Shown here: positions 26,135-36,981 of the stretch, one piece after another
Position numbering within the stretch: the first letter of the stretch is position 1
Layout of the letters: the number at the start of each line of letters is the position of its first letter
DNA from: an uncultured Bacteroidia bacterium
GTDB lineage: Bacteria > Bacteroidota > Bacteroidia > NS11-12g > UBA9320
Assembly (NCBI GenBank): GCA_943787465.1
Contig: CALSMN010000006.1
Span: 1 to 64,000 of the forward strand
DNA: 64,000 nucleotides
Direction of reading: 5' to 3'
Notes under the pieces: model-generated
Seen by the model: only the letters and a program-made list of their open reading frames with translations
Databases searched by the model: none
Told to the model about the DNA's origin: nothing
Made by a program: the position numbers and the translations under genes

Positions 26135-28297
26135 TTATAAATTTTCTGTAATGAAATTAGTCATCTTGTTATACAAATGGTAACGCGTCGCACCACCATA
26201 AATACTATGGTTTTTATTAGGATAAAATTCTGAATCAAAGGGGATATTATTTTTGATCAATTCGTCCACCATCATGACGCTGTTTTGAAAATGCACATTA
26301 TCATCACCTGTACCATGGATAATTAAATATTTTCCTCGAATATCTTTAACAAAGTTAATAGGTGAATTATCATCATATCCTGTCCCATTTTCTTGAGGCA
26401 ATCCCATATATCGCTCTGTGTAAATATTATCGTAATATCGCCAATTGGTTACGGGTGCAACAGCAATAGCCATTTTGAATATATTATTTCCTTTAGCTAA
26501 TGCTAAACTACTCATATACCCACCGTAACTCCAACCCCAAATGCCTATTCTCGTAGAGTCTATAAAACTTAATTTACTCATCCACTGAGCTGCTGCAATT
26601 TGATCTTCTGTTTCATATTTACCCAATTGTTGGTAAGTCATTTTTTTAAAGTCTGCACCGCGAGCACCCGTTCCACGATTATCAACAGATACTACTATCA
26701 TATTCAGTTTATTAGCTAACATCTGATACCAATAATAATTGCTCCATCCAAAACTGTTTTTAACCGTTTGTGAACCCGGACCTCCATAGACATACATGAA
26801 CAGAGGATACTGGATCGTATCATTAAAATTAGCTGGTTTAATCATCCAATAATTCAAACTCGTTTCATTAACATTCAATTGATCAAATTCAATGCTACCC
26901 ATGGTGAATTTCTTATTTCTCTCTATAAAACTTGCATTATCCTCGACCACACGTTGAGTTTCCCAACTGCTATTCTTTATGGCAAACTGATGAGGCAATT
27001 GTGCCGAATGATAGTTGTGTAGCACTAATGAGTAATCTTTACTAAATTGAGCCGTGTGCCAACCTGATTCTTGGGTTAATCTTTTTTTGTTCTGTCCGTC
27101 AAAACTAATACAATAAATATGGCGTTCTGTGGGATTTACTTCTGTACTGGTGTAGTAAATATTTTCATGGACCTCATCTATTCCCAGTACGGCATCTACT
27201 TCCCAATTTCCTTTGGTAACCTGAAATATTTGAGGTCCATCAACTTTATGGAAATAAAGATGTTTATACCCGTCTTTTTCACTGCAAATAATCATGTGTT
27301 TTTTATCCTTCAAGAAGTAAATATCATCTGTAATATCAACATAATAGGGATGTGATTCTTCCAATGAAACAGAAACTTTAGCATCTTCTACTAAAAGAAG
27401 CTCCCATTTATTTTGCAACCGATTTAGGCGTTGCACACTCAATAAATTTGGGCTTTTTGTCCATTTTATTCGAGGTAAGTATTGATCATTTTCTGAACCT
27501 AATGAGATGGATTTACATGTTCCTTTCTTGACATCTGCTATGTATATTTCAACTTTACTATTTGCCTCTCCCGCTTTGGGATATTTAAATTTATATAAAT
27601 CTGGGTATAGCTTCCCGTAAGTTGTCATTTGCCATTCCTTTACGTGAGTTTCATCAAATTTATAAAACGCGATGTGTGTTCCTGTACTATTCCATTCAAA
27701 ACCACGACTCATCCCAAATTCCTCTTCATATACCCAGTCAACAGCACCATTTATGATTCTATTATACTCGCCATCTTTGGTCAATCGTTTTATTTTATTT
27801 GTCTGTGCATTTAATACAAACAAATCGTTTTCTTTTACATAAGCTAACTGAGTTCCTGAGGAATTTAAGGTAGGATATCTCACCTCTTTTCCCTCTGCTA
27901 GTATAGTTTGATCTGATATTCGAATAATTTTAAAATCACCCCTAGAAGAATGTCTATATATCTGTTGTATGTTAAAATAAACTAACGCAATAGTTTGATC
28001 ACCATTAAAGTCATACGAGCCGATGCTTATTTTGTTTCCATTAAACACTTGATTAGCATTTAATAATTCTTTGATTTTTTTGCCTGTCACATAATCATAT
28101 TGGTTAATAACATCATACCCCGCTTCATCCTTCTCTTGGATACAATAGCTTTTCCCATCATTCATATTCACAAAACCATTGACTGTCTTGGGATAAAAGG
28201 TACCACTTGCCCATATATCAGCCAATTCTATAGATTGATTTTGACTTTTGGCGAATAGCGTTGCAAAAAAAAGTAGGGATAAGAATAGGTATCTCAT
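26135..28297 (-). CDS. Dipeptidyl peptidase IV, S9 family
   Basis: This 720-residue exported serine peptidase removes X-Pro dipeptides from peptide N-termini. It has a signal peptide (RYLFLSLLFFATLFAKSQ), a DPPIV_N beta-propeller domain with the double-Glu motif in VYEEEFGMSRGFEWN, and a C-terminal alpha/beta-hydrolase domain with the nucleophile in GWSYGG (about residue 590), Asp in HGTGDDNVH (about 670) and His in KNHSIYGG (about 700). It is complete. Its dipeptide products would be taken up by the POT transporter just downstream, which supports a shared transcript. Confidence 0.93.
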   Translation of the reverse strand: MRYLFLSLLFFATLFAKSQNQSIELADIWASGTFYPKTVNGFVNMNDGKSYCIQEKDEAGYDVINQYDYVTGKKIKELLNANQVFNGNKISIGSYDFNGDQTIALVYFNIQQIYRHSSRGDFKIIRISDQTILAEGKEVRYPTLNSSGTQLAYVKENDLFVLNAQTNKIKRLTKDGEYNRIINGAVDWVYEEEFGMSRGFEWNSTGTHIAFYKFDETHVKEWQMTTYGKLYPDLYKFKYPKAGEANSKVEIYIADVKKGTCKSISLGSENDQYLPRIKWTKSPNLLSVQRLNRLQNKWELLLVEDAKVSVSLEESHPYYVDITDDIYFLKDKKHMIICSEKDGYKHLYFHKVDGPQIFQVTKGNWEVDAVLGIDEVHENIYYTSTEVNPTERHIYCISFDGQNKKRLTQESGWHTAQFSKDYSLVLHNYHSAQLPHQFAIKNSSWETQRVVEDNASFIERNKKFTMGSIEFDQLNVNETSLNYWMIKPANFNDTIQYPLFMYVYGGPGSQTVKNSFGWSNYYWYQMLANKLNMIVVSVDNRGTGARGADFKKMTYQQLGKYETEDQIAAAQWMSKLSFIDSTRIGIWGWSYGGYMSSLALAKGNNIFKMAIAVAPVTNWRYYDNIYTERYMGLPQENGTGYDDNSPINFVKDIRGKYLIIHGTGDDNVHFQNSVMMVDELIKNNIPFDSEFYPNKNHSIYGGATRYHLYNKMTNFITENL

Positions 28298-28315
28298 GGT
28301 GTAATATAAAATTTC

Positions 28316-28331
28316 TTCAATTATAATTGAA
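28316..28331. promoter_or_regulatory. 16-base palindrome in a 40-base divergent gap
   Basis: TTCAATTATAATTGAA is a perfect palindrome in the short gap between the dipeptidyl peptidase gene (minus) and the FAD oxidase gene (plus). Its position suggests an operator or promoter element shared by both. AT-rich sequence makes chance palindromes more likely, so confidence is low. Confidence 0.35.
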
Positions 28332-28337
28332 TCTCAA

Positions 28338-29741
28338 ATGAATTGGATACAAAGTCTTGAAAAATTATTAGGTAGCGATCAAGTTCACACAGATGAGTCT
28401 ATTCGATCTAATTACTCATCCGATTACACTGAAGATTTAAACTTTCTTCCTGATGCAGTTGTAAAGCCAAAGACCTCAGCAGATGTTGCGGCGATATTAT
28501 CTTTTTGTAGTGCTCATAAAATACCTGTAACACCTCGTGGTGCTGGCACGGGGTTGAGTGGAGGAAGTATCCCTGTGAGAGGTGGGGTCTCTTTGAGTAT
28601 GGAACATTTTAATAAAATCATTGAAATTGATGAGGAAAATTTTCAAGCTACAGTAGAATGCGGGGTGATTAATGATACTTTTCAATTAGCCGTTAGAGAA
28701 AAAGGCTTGTTCTATCCCCCTGACCCAGCAAGCAAAGGCAGTTGTTTTTTGGGAGGAAATATCGCTCATAGCAGTGGTGGCCCTAAAGCATTAAAATATG
28801 GTACAACTAAAGATTATGTTCTCAATCTTGAAGTAGTTTTACCCAACGGAGAAATTATTTGGACGGGATCGGATACGTTAAAGAACAGTACGGGCTATAA
28901 TTTAACCCAATTAATGATCGGTAGTGAGGGAACATTGGGAGTTGTGACTAAAATTGTGTTTAAGCTACTCCCCCTTCCTAAACACAATCTATTGATGCTT
29001 GCAAAATTTAATACCATCGAAGATGCTTGTAAAACTGTACCTCAAATATTTACCTCAGGTGTAAGCCCAAGTGCATTGGAACTTATGGAGCGTAATGCAA
29101 TTGAATTTGTACATCGATATGGATCAGAATCTCAAAAAGCAGTTACTTCTGCTATGCTATCGGACCATAATACAGCCGCTTTTCTTTTGATTGAAGTGGA
29201 TGGAAATGATTTGGATTTACTTTTCGATGATTGTGAAAAAATGAATACCGTACTGGAAAACAATAATACATCTGAAGTCCAATTTGCTGATAGCGATGCA
29301 TTAAAAGAAAAATTTTGGCAAATCCGAAGGAATATTGGTGAAATGGTAAAAATGCACCATATTTTCAAAGAGGAGGATACGGTGGTAAAACGTGCTAATC
29401 TTCCTAAGTTAATGTCTGGTGTAAAAGCCATAGGTAAAGCATATAATTTTGAGAGTGTTTGTTACGGTCATGCAGGCGATGGAAATTTACACATCAATAT
29501 TTTGAAGGGAAATTTATCAGACCAACAATGGAATGGCTCCCATTTAGAAGAGGGCATACGGAAAATATTTAGATTATGTAAAGAATTAGGAGGAACCATA
29601 AGCGGTGAACACGGCATTGGTTTTGTTCAAAAAAAATATATGAATGAGGTTTTAACCCCTACTCACATTCATCTCATGAAAGGCATCAAACATATTTTTG
29701 ATCCCAATGGAATATTAAATCCAGATAAAATTTGGGAATAG
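28338..29741 (+). CDS. FAD-binding oxidase, GlcD/D-lactate dehydrogenase family
   Basis: This 467-residue flavoprotein oxidises a 2-hydroxy acid such as glycolate or D-lactate. The N-terminal FAD_binding_4 domain shows VTPRGAGTGLSGGSIPV and GGNIAHSSGGPKALKYG. The C-terminal FAD-oxidase domain has CYGHAGDGNLHINI and GEHGIGFVQKKYM, both conserved in GlcD-like enzymes. No Fe-S subunit gene (glcF) is next to it. The start ATG is clear and close to the divergent palindrome. Substrate cannot be set from sequence. Confidence 0.88.
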   Translation: MNWIQSLEKLLGSDQVHTDESIRSNYSSDYTEDLNFLPDAVVKPKTSADVAAILSFCSAHKIPVTPRGAGTGLSGGSIPVRGGVSLSMEHFNKIIEIDEENFQATVECGVINDTFQLAVREKGLFYPPDPASKGSCFLGGNIAHSSGGPKALKYGTTKDYVLNLEVVLPNGEIIWTGSDTLKNSTGYNLTQLMIGSEGTLGVVTKIVFKLLPLPKHNLLMLAKFNTIEDACKTVPQIFTSGVSPSALELMERNAIEFVHRYGSESQKAVTSAMLSDHNTAAFLLIEVDGNDLDLLFDDCEKMNTVLENNNTSEVQFADSDALKEKFWQIRRNIGEMVKMHHIFKEEDTVVKRANLPKLMSGVKAIGKAYNFESVCYGHAGDGNLHINILKGNLSDQQWNGSHLEEGIRKIFRLCKELGGTISGEHGIGFVQKKYMNEVLTPTHIHLMKGIKHIFDPNGILNPDKIWE

Positions 29742-29743
29742 TA

Positions 29744-32350
29744 CTAAGTCTCTAAATTCTCAAAAACAAATTCTTTCTTGTCATTGACATCCATTTTTAT
29801 TTTTGAATCTGTAATAATTGTTGCATCTAAAATTTTAACACTAAGTGTATTGAGTATTTCTCGTTGAATAGCTCGTTTGAGAGGCCTAGCACCAAATTGA
29901 GGGTCATAACCTATCTCGCTCAACCAATCTAAGGCCTCATCAGTGGCCTCAATATCAATGCCTTGCTTTTCAAGCATAGCCCTCAATGATGCAAATTGTA
30001 TGTCTACTATACCACGAATATCTTGTCTTGACAAGGGTTTAAACATCATAATCTCATCGATACGATTTAAAAATTCAGGTCGAACTGATTTTTTAAGTAA
30101 TTCAAATACTTCCAATTTTGTTTTTGCTTCCAGTTGATCCTGATTTACTGAAGTCATTTCACTAAATCGTTGCTGAATGATATCACTACCCACATTACTA
30201 GTCATAATCACAATGGTGTTCTTAAAATTAGCCGTTCGCCCTTTATTATCTGTTAATCTTCCATCATCTAGCACTTGAAGTAGGATGTTGAATACATCGG
30301 GATGAGCTTTTTCGATTTCATCCAAAAGAACTACCGAGTAGGGTTTTCTTCTTACAGCTTCAGTTAATTGTCCCCCTTCATCATACCCAACATATCCTGG
30401 AGGGGCTCCCACCAATCTACTTACGGTATGTTTCTCTTGATATTCACTCATATCAATCCGGATTAAGGCATCTTCTTTATTAAATAAATACGTAGCAAGG
30501 GCCTTTGCTAACTCTGTTTTACCTACCCCAGTAGTGCCTAAAAATATAAAAGAGCCAATGGGTTTTTTGGGGTCAGATAGTCCTGCTCTACTTCTACGTA
30601 TAGCATCTGAAATAGCAACAATTGCCTCATTTTGACCAACTACCCGTTCATGCAATTCCGCTTCTAGATTCAATAATTTTTCACGTTCACTTTGAAGCAT
30701 ACTTTGAACTGGTATACCCGTCCATTTACTTACGACTTCTGCTATATCTTCACTGGTTACTTCTTCTTTTACTAATGAGCTATGGGCTTGCTTCTCAATT
30801 AATTGTGTTTTCAACTTTTCTAATTCTTCCTCTGTGGATTTTATTCTCCCATACCGGATCTCTGCTACTTTTCCAAAATCGCCAGCACGTTCTGCTTGAT
30901 CTGCTTCTAAACGCAATGATTCCACTTCTTTTTTCTTAGATTGAATTCCATCAACAATTGATTTTTCTTCTTGCCACTTAGCTTTTAATTGATTCCTATC
31001 TTCAGATAAATTGGCGATTTCTTCATTCAAATGGGATAATTTTTTATCATCTTTTTCTCGCTTAATTGCTTCTCGTTCAATCTCAAGTTGCATTATTTTT
31101 CGTTCAATTTCATCCAACTCTTCAGGGACAGAATCAATTTCCAACCGCAATTTTGCAGCAGATTCATCCATTAAATCAATGGCCTTGTCTGGCAAAAATC
31201 GATCAGAAATATATCGTTGAGAAAGCTCAACAGCAGCAATGACTGCCTCATCTTTAATTCGAACTTTATGATGCACTTCATACTTTTCTTTGATTCCGCG
31301 AAGAATGGATATAGCATCTTCTGAATTGGGTTCATCAACCAACACCGTTTGAAATCTTCGCTCCAATGCTTTATCCTTTTCAATATATTTTTGATATTCT
31401 GCAAGGGTTGTAGCACCAATTGCTTTCAGCTCACCTCGAGCCAAAGCCGGCTTCAAAATATTAGCCGCATCCATGGCACCTTCTCCACTTGCTCCAGCCC
31501 CTACAAGCGTATGTATTTCATCAATAAACAAAACAATTTCACCTGCTGCATGGGTGACTTCTTTAACTACAGACTTCAATCGTTCTTCGAATTCACCTTT
31601 ATACTTAGCTCCCGCTATTAGACTCCCCATGTCCAAGCTATAAATTTGTTTTGTTTTTAAATTTTCTGGCACATCACCACTAATCACTCGATGAGCTAAA
31701 CCTTCAGCAATTGCTGTTTTTCCCACACCGGGTTCTCCTACCAATATGGGATTATTTTTTGTTCGTCTACTCAATATCTGAAGAACACGTCTAATTTCTT
31801 CATCTCTACCTATTACAGGATCAAGTTTACCCGCCTTCGCTAATTGATTTAAATTTCGAGCATACTTCCCAAGTGAATTATATTGTTCCTCTGCACTATT
31901 CGTGGTTGCTTTCGACCCTCCACGAAGAACTTTAAATGATTTAATTATTTCTGCCTGCTTTACACCGGCATCTTTCAATAGATTTGATATTTGATCATTA
32001 CCTTGCAACAGAGCAATGAAAATATGTTCAATCGTCACAAATTCATCCCCGAATTCGGTGAGGTAAGTATTAGCATTAATTAACACTTGTTGCGATTTAG
32101 AACTTAAATATGGGTTACCTCCACCTGATACCTTCGGATAACTCTGAATGACACTCTCTAATGCTTGATGAATACGCTGAATATTAGCATTTACTTTTTT
32201 CAAAGCGTATGAAATTACATCTTCATCAACGATAAAAATCCCTTTTAATAAGTGACCCGTTTCAATGGCCTGTTGTTGTCCTGATAGAGTCAATTCTTGT
32301 GCCTTCTGTATCGCTTCTTGACTTTTAATCGTAAAATTTTTAGTATCCAT
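29744..32350 (-). CDS. clpB: ClpB disaggregase (Hsp100)
   Basis: This 868-residue AAA+ chaperone rescues aggregated proteins together with DnaK. It has the Clp_N repeat region (residues 1-140), NBD1 with Walker [10 protein letters not shown] near residue 207, a coiled-coil middle domain (about 410-520, rich in Glu, Lys and Leu) that marks ClpB rather than ClpA or ClpC, and NBD2 with GTTGVGKTE near residue 603. [10 protein letters not shown] and the C-terminal [10 protein letters not shown] segment are typical. Two dyad sequences lie upstream (32405-32456) and may be heat-shock control sites. Confidence 0.96.
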   Translation of the reverse strand: MDTKNFTIKSQEAIQKAQELTLSGQQQAIETGHLLKGIFIVDEDVISYALKKVNANIQRIHQALESVIQSYPKVSGGGNPYLSSKSQQVLINANTYLTEFGDEFVTIEHIFIALLQGNDQISNLLKDAGVKQAEIIKSFKVLRGGSKATTNSAEEQYNSLGKYARNLNQLAKAGKLDPVIGRDEEIRRVLQILSRRTKNNPILVGEPGVGKTAIAEGLAHRVISGDVPENLKTKQIYSLDMGSLIAGAKYKGEFEERLKSVVKEVTHAAGEIVLFIDEIHTLVGAGASGEGAMDAANILKPALARGELKAIGATTLAEYQKYIEKDKALERRFQTVLVDEPNSEDAISILRGIKEKYEVHHKVRIKDEAVIAAVELSQRYISDRFLPDKAIDLMDESAAKLRLEIDSVPEELDEIERKIMQLEIEREAIKREKDDKKLSHLNEEIANLSEDRNQLKAKWQEEKSIVDGIQSKKKEVESLRLEADQAERAGDFGKVAEIRYGRIKSTEEELEKLKTQLIEKQAHSSLVKEEVTSEDIAEVVSKWTGIPVQSMLQSEREKLLNLEAELHERVVGQNEAIVAISDAIRRSRAGLSDPKKPIGSFIFLGTTGVGKTELAKALATYLFNKEDALIRIDMSEYQEKHTVSRLVGAPPGYVGYDEGGQLTEAVRRKPYSVVLLDEIEKAHPDVFNILLQVLDDGRLTDNKGRTANFKNTIVIMTSNVGSDIIQQRFSEMTSVNQDQLEAKTKLEVFELLKKSVRPEFLNRIDEIMMFKPLSRQDIRGIVDIQFASLRAMLEKQGIDIEATDEALDWLSEIGYDPQFGARPLKRAIQREILNTLSVKILDATIITDSKIKMDVNDKKEFVFENLET

Positions 32351-32404
32351 AATTGTTTGTTTTAATCACTTAAATCACAAAACCAACACCATACACTATA
32401 AATG

Positions 32405-32456
32405 GTCAAAATGACATTAAATTTAGACAATTTGTTGATTTTTAGGACATTATGTC
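32405..32456. promoter_or_regulatory. Two 11-base dyads upstream of clpB
   Basis: GTCAAAATGAC (32405-32415) and GACATTATGTC (32446-32456) are both symmetric and lie 54-106 bases before the clpB start, in the divergent gap with the M3 peptidase gene. Several TGTC/GACA units recur in this stretch. They may bind a stress regulator or be chance in AT-rich DNA. Confidence 0.3.
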
Positions 32457-32559
32457 TTTATGTTGCTATTCATAGATTTAGAAAATGAAAATATGTCGGT
32501 AAGTTTATTTTAAAATTACTCGAACAAAGAACTGAAAATTTAATTTCGCAATCCATTTT

Positions 32560-34605
32560 ATGAATCCATTTTTAGTCGCATATTCTACGCCTTTTGAAAC
32601 CATTCCTTTTGCATCCATTAAGAATTCTCATTTTTTACCTGCCATCAAAAAAGGAATTGAATTAGCGAAACACGAAATTCAGGCTATTACTGAAAATACT
32701 GATGCTCCTACCTTTGAAAACACAATTGAAGCTCTCGAGCATTCAGGCGAAATTATCAATAAAGTAAGTTCTGCATTTTTCAATTTAAATGCTGCTGAAA
32801 CAAGTGATGAAATGCAGACTATTGCTCAAGAAATGTCACCATTGTTATCGGATTTTAGTAACGATATATTTACCAATATTGACTTATTTCACCGAATTAA
32901 AATAATACATGATCAAGGTTTTGAACATCTCACTCCTGAACAAACTACATTACTCACTAAAAACTATAAAAGTTTTGTTCGAAATGGGGCTAACTTGAAT
33001 GAAGAACAAAAAGCAAAACTGCGTCATATTGATACCAAACTAGCTCAACTTTCGCTTACATTTGGTGAAAATGTGTTAAAAGATAGTAATGCATTTGAAC
33101 TTGTGATCTCGAATGAGCAAGATTTATCTGGACTTCCTCCAAGTAGTATAGAAGCCGCAAAGATCACGGCAACAAATAAGGGTATAGAAAACCAATGGGT
33201 ATTTACATTGGATTATCCGAGTTACATCCCATTTATGACCTATAGTACGCAAAGAAACCTGAGAGAAAAAATGTACAAAGCTTTTAGTCGTAAAGGTTTT
33301 CAAGATAATGCGTACAATAACACTTCAATTGTTCAGGAAATGGTTAAACTTCGTGCAGAAAGGGCTCAACTTCTTGGATATGTGAGTCATGCCGATTATG
33401 TACTTGAAGAACGCATGGCACAATCGCCTTCACAAGTATTGGATTTTTTACATGCTATACAGGAAAAAGCATTGCCATTTGCAAAAAAAGAGTTCGATGA
33501 ATTAACTCAATTTGCCAAAAAAATAGACAACATAGATGAACTACAAAAATGGGATGCCAGTTATTACACTGAAAAATTGAGAAAAGAACGTTTCAATATA
33601 GATGATGAATTACTTCGACCCTTTTTTCAGTTAGAACGTGTATTAGAGGGTTTATTTTTAACGGCTCAACAGTTGTTTGGAATTACATTTCACCCAACAA
33701 ATGCTATCGAAACCTATCATCCTGACGTAATAACCTATGAAGTAAAAGACGATAAAGGTAAGCACTTAGGGATTTTTTATGCTGATTTTTTTCCAAGACC
33801 TGGAAAAAGACAAGGTGCATGGATGACTAGTTTCAGGTCTCAAAAAATAATCCATGAAAAAGATCAACGTCCCCATGTAAGTATAGTATGCAATTTCACC
33901 CAACCTACTGACCAAAGACCCTCATTGCTTAGTTTTCAGGAAGTAACCACTTTATTCCATGAATTTGGGCATGCTTTGCATGGAATTTTTGCACAAGGTA
34001 CTTATGCTAGCTTAAGCGGTACTAATGTTTTTTGGGATTTTGTGGAACTACCCAGTCAGCTTATGGAAAATTGGTGCTACGAACCCGAATGTTTACAACT
34101 ATTTGCAAAACACTATAAGAACGGAGATGACATTCCAACTGACTACATAAATAAAATTAAACAGTCTGCCAACTTCATGGCCGGACTTGCTACCATTCGA
34201 CAAATTGGATTAGCAAAAATCGATATGGGATGGCATACGTTGAGTCATCAGGATGCAGCCTTATCCCAACTTTCAATACCTGAAATGGAACAAAAACAAC
34301 TGGCAAAAATTGATTTGTATCCAAAACATAATTCGAGTTGTGTGAGTACAGCATTTTCACATATTTTTCAGGGCGGATACAGCAGTGGATATTATAGTTA
34401 CAAATGGGCAGAAATATTGGATGCTGATGCTTTCGAGGCATTTAAAGAGCAGGGTGTTTTTGATGAAAAAACAGCTCATAAATTTAGAGATACAATATTA
34501 AAATGTGGCGGGAGTGAGCATCCAGAAATTTTATACCAACGATTCCGAGGAAGAAAACCTAGGGCTGATGCTCTTCTTAAAAGAGCTGGATTAATCCAAG
34601 ATTAA
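32560..34605 (+). CDS. dcp: M3-family metallopeptidase, dipeptidyl carboxypeptidase-like
   Basis: This 681-residue zinc peptidase of the M3 family (Dcp/oligopeptidase A) degrades short peptides. The zinc motif HEFGHALHG starts near residue 467 and the downstream glutamate ligand is in FVELPSQLMENW. Segments SIVCNFT and GYSSGYYSYKWAE are typical of Dcp. No signal peptide is evident, so a cytoplasmic or periplasm-adjacent role cannot be decided. Length matches the family. Dcp and OpdA differ in specificity; Dcp is the better match because of the GYSSGYYSY segment. Confidence 0.9.
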   Translation: MNPFLVAYSTPFETIPFASIKNSHFLPAIKKGIELAKHEIQAITENTDAPTFENTIEALEHSGEIINKVSSAFFNLNAAETSDEMQTIAQEMSPLLSDFSNDIFTNIDLFHRIKIIHDQGFEHLTPEQTTLLTKNYKSFVRNGANLNEEQKAKLRHIDTKLAQLSLTFGENVLKDSNAFELVISNEQDLSGLPPSSIEAAKITATNKGIENQWVFTLDYPSYIPFMTYSTQRNLREKMYKAFSRKGFQDNAYNNTSIVQEMVKLRAERAQLLGYVSHADYVLEERMAQSPSQVLDFLHAIQEKALPFAKKEFDELTQFAKKIDNIDELQKWDASYYTEKLRKERFNIDDELLRPFFQLERVLEGLFLTAQQLFGITFHPTNAIETYHPDVITYEVKDDKGKHLGIFYADFFPRPGKRQGAWMTSFRSQKIIHEKDQRPHVSIVCNFTQPTDQRPSLLSFQEVTTLFHEFGHALHGIFAQGTYASLSGTNVFWDFVELPSQLMENWCYEPECLQLFAKHYKNGDDIPTDYINKIKQSANFMAGLATIRQIGLAKIDMGWHTLSHQDAALSQLSIPEMEQKQLAKIDLYPKHNSSCVSTAFSHIFQGGYSSGYYSYKWAEILDADAFEAFKEQGVFDEKTAHKFRDTILKCGGSEHPEILYQRFRGRKPRADALLKRAGLIQD

Positions 34606-34662
34606 AAAACAAATTTACGATTCAATTGCTCCTTCATAAATACCGCATCCAAAACTAAAATT

Positions 34663-36876
34663 TTGTACCTAAAAATTTCCATCCTTGTCTTGAGCGTAAT
34701 TCTATGGAATGCCCCTTCTCTGTATGCTCAAAAAATGTCTCCTAGCTTACATATTTCAAGCACAGAAAATGAAATTAAAATTGATGGTGAATTGAAGGAA
34801 GAAGCATGGAATAACTGTGCGGTGGCAGATCAATTTTATCAAAGTGTTCCTGTTGATACTGCCTACGCAAAATCCATTACTGAAGTCATGATGACCTATG
34901 ACGAGAAATATCTATATATAGCTGCTATTTGCTATGACACCCTAAAAGAGCCTTTCATTATACAGTCATTAAAAAGAGATTTTTCATATCCAGTAAGTGA
35001 TGCCTTTGCTATCTATATCGATCCATACAATGACCTCACCAATGGATTTAGTTTTGCCGTTAATCCCAAAGGTGTTCAACGCGAGGGATTGATTCAAGTA
35101 GGAGGAAATTATGGCGTCACAACTGCCTGGGATATTTTATGGTATTCTGAGGTTAAAGTATATCCAGATCGGTGGATTGTAGAAATGGCTATCCCATTCA
35201 GTTCATTGAGATTTAAGCCTGGTGAAAAAAAATGGAGAGTTAATTTTTCAAGAAATAATTTAAAGATAAACGAGGGCTCATCATGGGCCGCTGTACCGCG
35301 TAATTTCAACATTGCATCCCTCCCTTTTTGTGGCGAATTAATATGGGACAAACCCCTTACAAAACGAAAAAAAAGTGCAGCACTTATCCCTTATGTAACG
35401 GGTGGTGTCCAGCAGAAGTTTCAAGTTTCGGAAGAAATTAACACCTTTACTCAAGGTGTTGGAGGAGATGCCCGAATAAGTGTTACCAATTCGCTTCAGC
35501 TAGATTTAACAATTAATCCTGATTTTTCGCAAGTAGAAGTGGACCGACAGGTAACCAATTTGAGTCGTTTTAATTTATACTTCCCCGAACGAAGAAATTT
35601 TTTTATAGAAAACAGTGATTTATTTTCTGACTTTGGTTTTCGACAAATTAGGCCCTTCTTTTCTAGAAAAATTGGCCTTCAAAATGGTAGCATTGTACCC
35701 ATATTGGGTGGTGCCCGTTTGAGTGGCAAATTAAATAAAGATTGGCGTATTGGTATGATGAACATCCAAACAGATCAATCAAATGATATCCTCCAACAAA
35801 ACTATACCGTAGCTGCACTCCAGCGACGCATACTCAAGAATAGTACGATAGGTATCATTGGACTGAATAGAAATAGCTTTTCTTCCTCCAAGTTCAATAC
35901 AACAGATTATAATCGAATCATCGGTACGGATTTTAATTTTGGGACATTGGATCGAAAATGGACTGGAAAAGCCTTTTATCACCACTCTTTTTCACCAACC
36001 ACAACCACTCAGAATTTTACGCATGCATCATGGCTGGCATATAGCACCCCGTCCGTTTTTATCATGTGGAATCATGAATTTGTAGGTCAAAACTATACCG
36101 CTGATTTTGGTTTTGTACCCCGAATAGAAAGATATGATCCAGATATTCAAGCTGTACGAAGACAATCCTACTGGAGATTAGAACCTATGATTGCTTACAC
36201 CTTTTACCCAAAGAAAAAATCATGGTTTATCTCACAACGTATTGAGACCTATTTGGATCGATATACGGATGGTAATTATCAATTAACCGACAACCAATTT
36301 AGAAATACCTACAAGCTTAAATTGAACAATACCAGTAGTTTTCGATTTGATGTAAATGATCGATTTACGAAACTCTATTTTAATACAGACTTAACCTTCA
36401 CAAACGACACCAATGCCTATACACCAAGGGGAAATTATTCGTATAGAAATGTACAACTATCATACGAATCCAATGTAAGAAAACCACTATCTTGGGAAAC
36501 TTCATACATGATTGGAGACTATTATAATGGCAAAAGAACCAGTATAAATGCTACTTTAAACTATCGTTGGCAGCCCATAGGTAAGTTCAGTATATATGTC
36601 AATCAAAATACATTTGATATGCCATCCCTTACGGAAGACAAAGCTCTTTTACTTGTAGGTTCTAATATAGAACTGGCCTTTACAAAAAGTATATTTTTCT
36701 CTACCTTTTTTCAATACAATACTCAAATTACAAATTTCAACATTAATAGTCGGTTACAGTGGCGATTCAAACCCATGAGTGACTTATATATTGTATACAG
36801 TGACAACTATTTAACGACTGATTTTACCGCAAAAAATCGTGGGTTAGTTATTAAATTACAATACTGGATTCAGTAA
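34663..36876 (+). CDS. DUF5916 exported protein with CBM9-like domain
   Basis: This 737-residue protein has a signal peptide (LKISILVLSVILWNAPSLYAQ), a CBM9-like beta-sandwich in residues 35-225 (IKIDGELKEEAWNN, TYDEKYLYIAAICYD, DAFAIYIDPYND) and a long C-terminal DUF5916 region rich in alternating aromatic residues that ends YSDNYLTTDFTAKN, consistent with an outer-membrane beta-barrel. The family is common in Bacteroidota and of unknown function. The start is TTG; no ATG precedes the signal peptide in this frame. It follows the peptidase gene by 57 bases and may be co-transcribed. Confidence 0.85.
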   Translation: MYLKISILVLSVILWNAPSLYAQKMSPSLHISSTENEIKIDGELKEEAWNNCAVADQFYQSVPVDTAYAKSITEVMMTYDEKYLYIAAICYDTLKEPFIIQSLKRDFSYPVSDAFAIYIDPYNDLTNGFSFAVNPKGVQREGLIQVGGNYGVTTAWDILWYSEVKVYPDRWIVEMAIPFSSLRFKPGEKKWRVNFSRNNLKINEGSSWAAVPRNFNIASLPFCGELIWDKPLTKRKKSAALIPYVTGGVQQKFQVSEEINTFTQGVGGDARISVTNSLQLDLTINPDFSQVEVDRQVTNLSRFNLYFPERRNFFIENSDLFSDFGFRQIRPFFSRKIGLQNGSIVPILGGARLSGKLNKDWRIGMMNIQTDQSNDILQQNYTVAALQRRILKNSTIGIIGLNRNSFSSSKFNTTDYNRIIGTDFNFGTLDRKWTGKAFYHHSFSPTTTTQNFTHASWLAYSTPSVFIMWNHEFVGQNYTADFGFVPRIERYDPDIQAVRRQSYWRLEPMIAYTFYPKKKSWFISQRIETYLDRYTDGNYQLTDNQFRNTYKLKLNNTSSFRFDVNDRFTKLYFNTDLTFTNDTNAYTPRGNYSYRNVQLSYESNVRKPLSWETSYMIGDYYNGKRTSINATLNYRWQPIGKFSIYVNQNTFDMPSLTEDKALLLVGSNIELAFTKSIFFSTFFQYNTQITNFNINSRLQWRFKPMSDLYIVYSDNYLTTDFTAKNRGLVIKLQYWIQ

Positions 36877-36981
36877 TTAATGTGCGAAATAGCATGTGTT
36901 TTATTATAAAAAAACTTTTGAACAAAAACTCACATAATCGAATATACCCCCACTAAAATTTATAACTTCGTTTTGAAAAAC

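Noticed and set aside
36914-36972. Bacteroidota -33/-7 promoter for aspC
   Set aside because: A TTTG is present but the best -7 candidate (TAACTTCG) has a mismatch and poor spacing.
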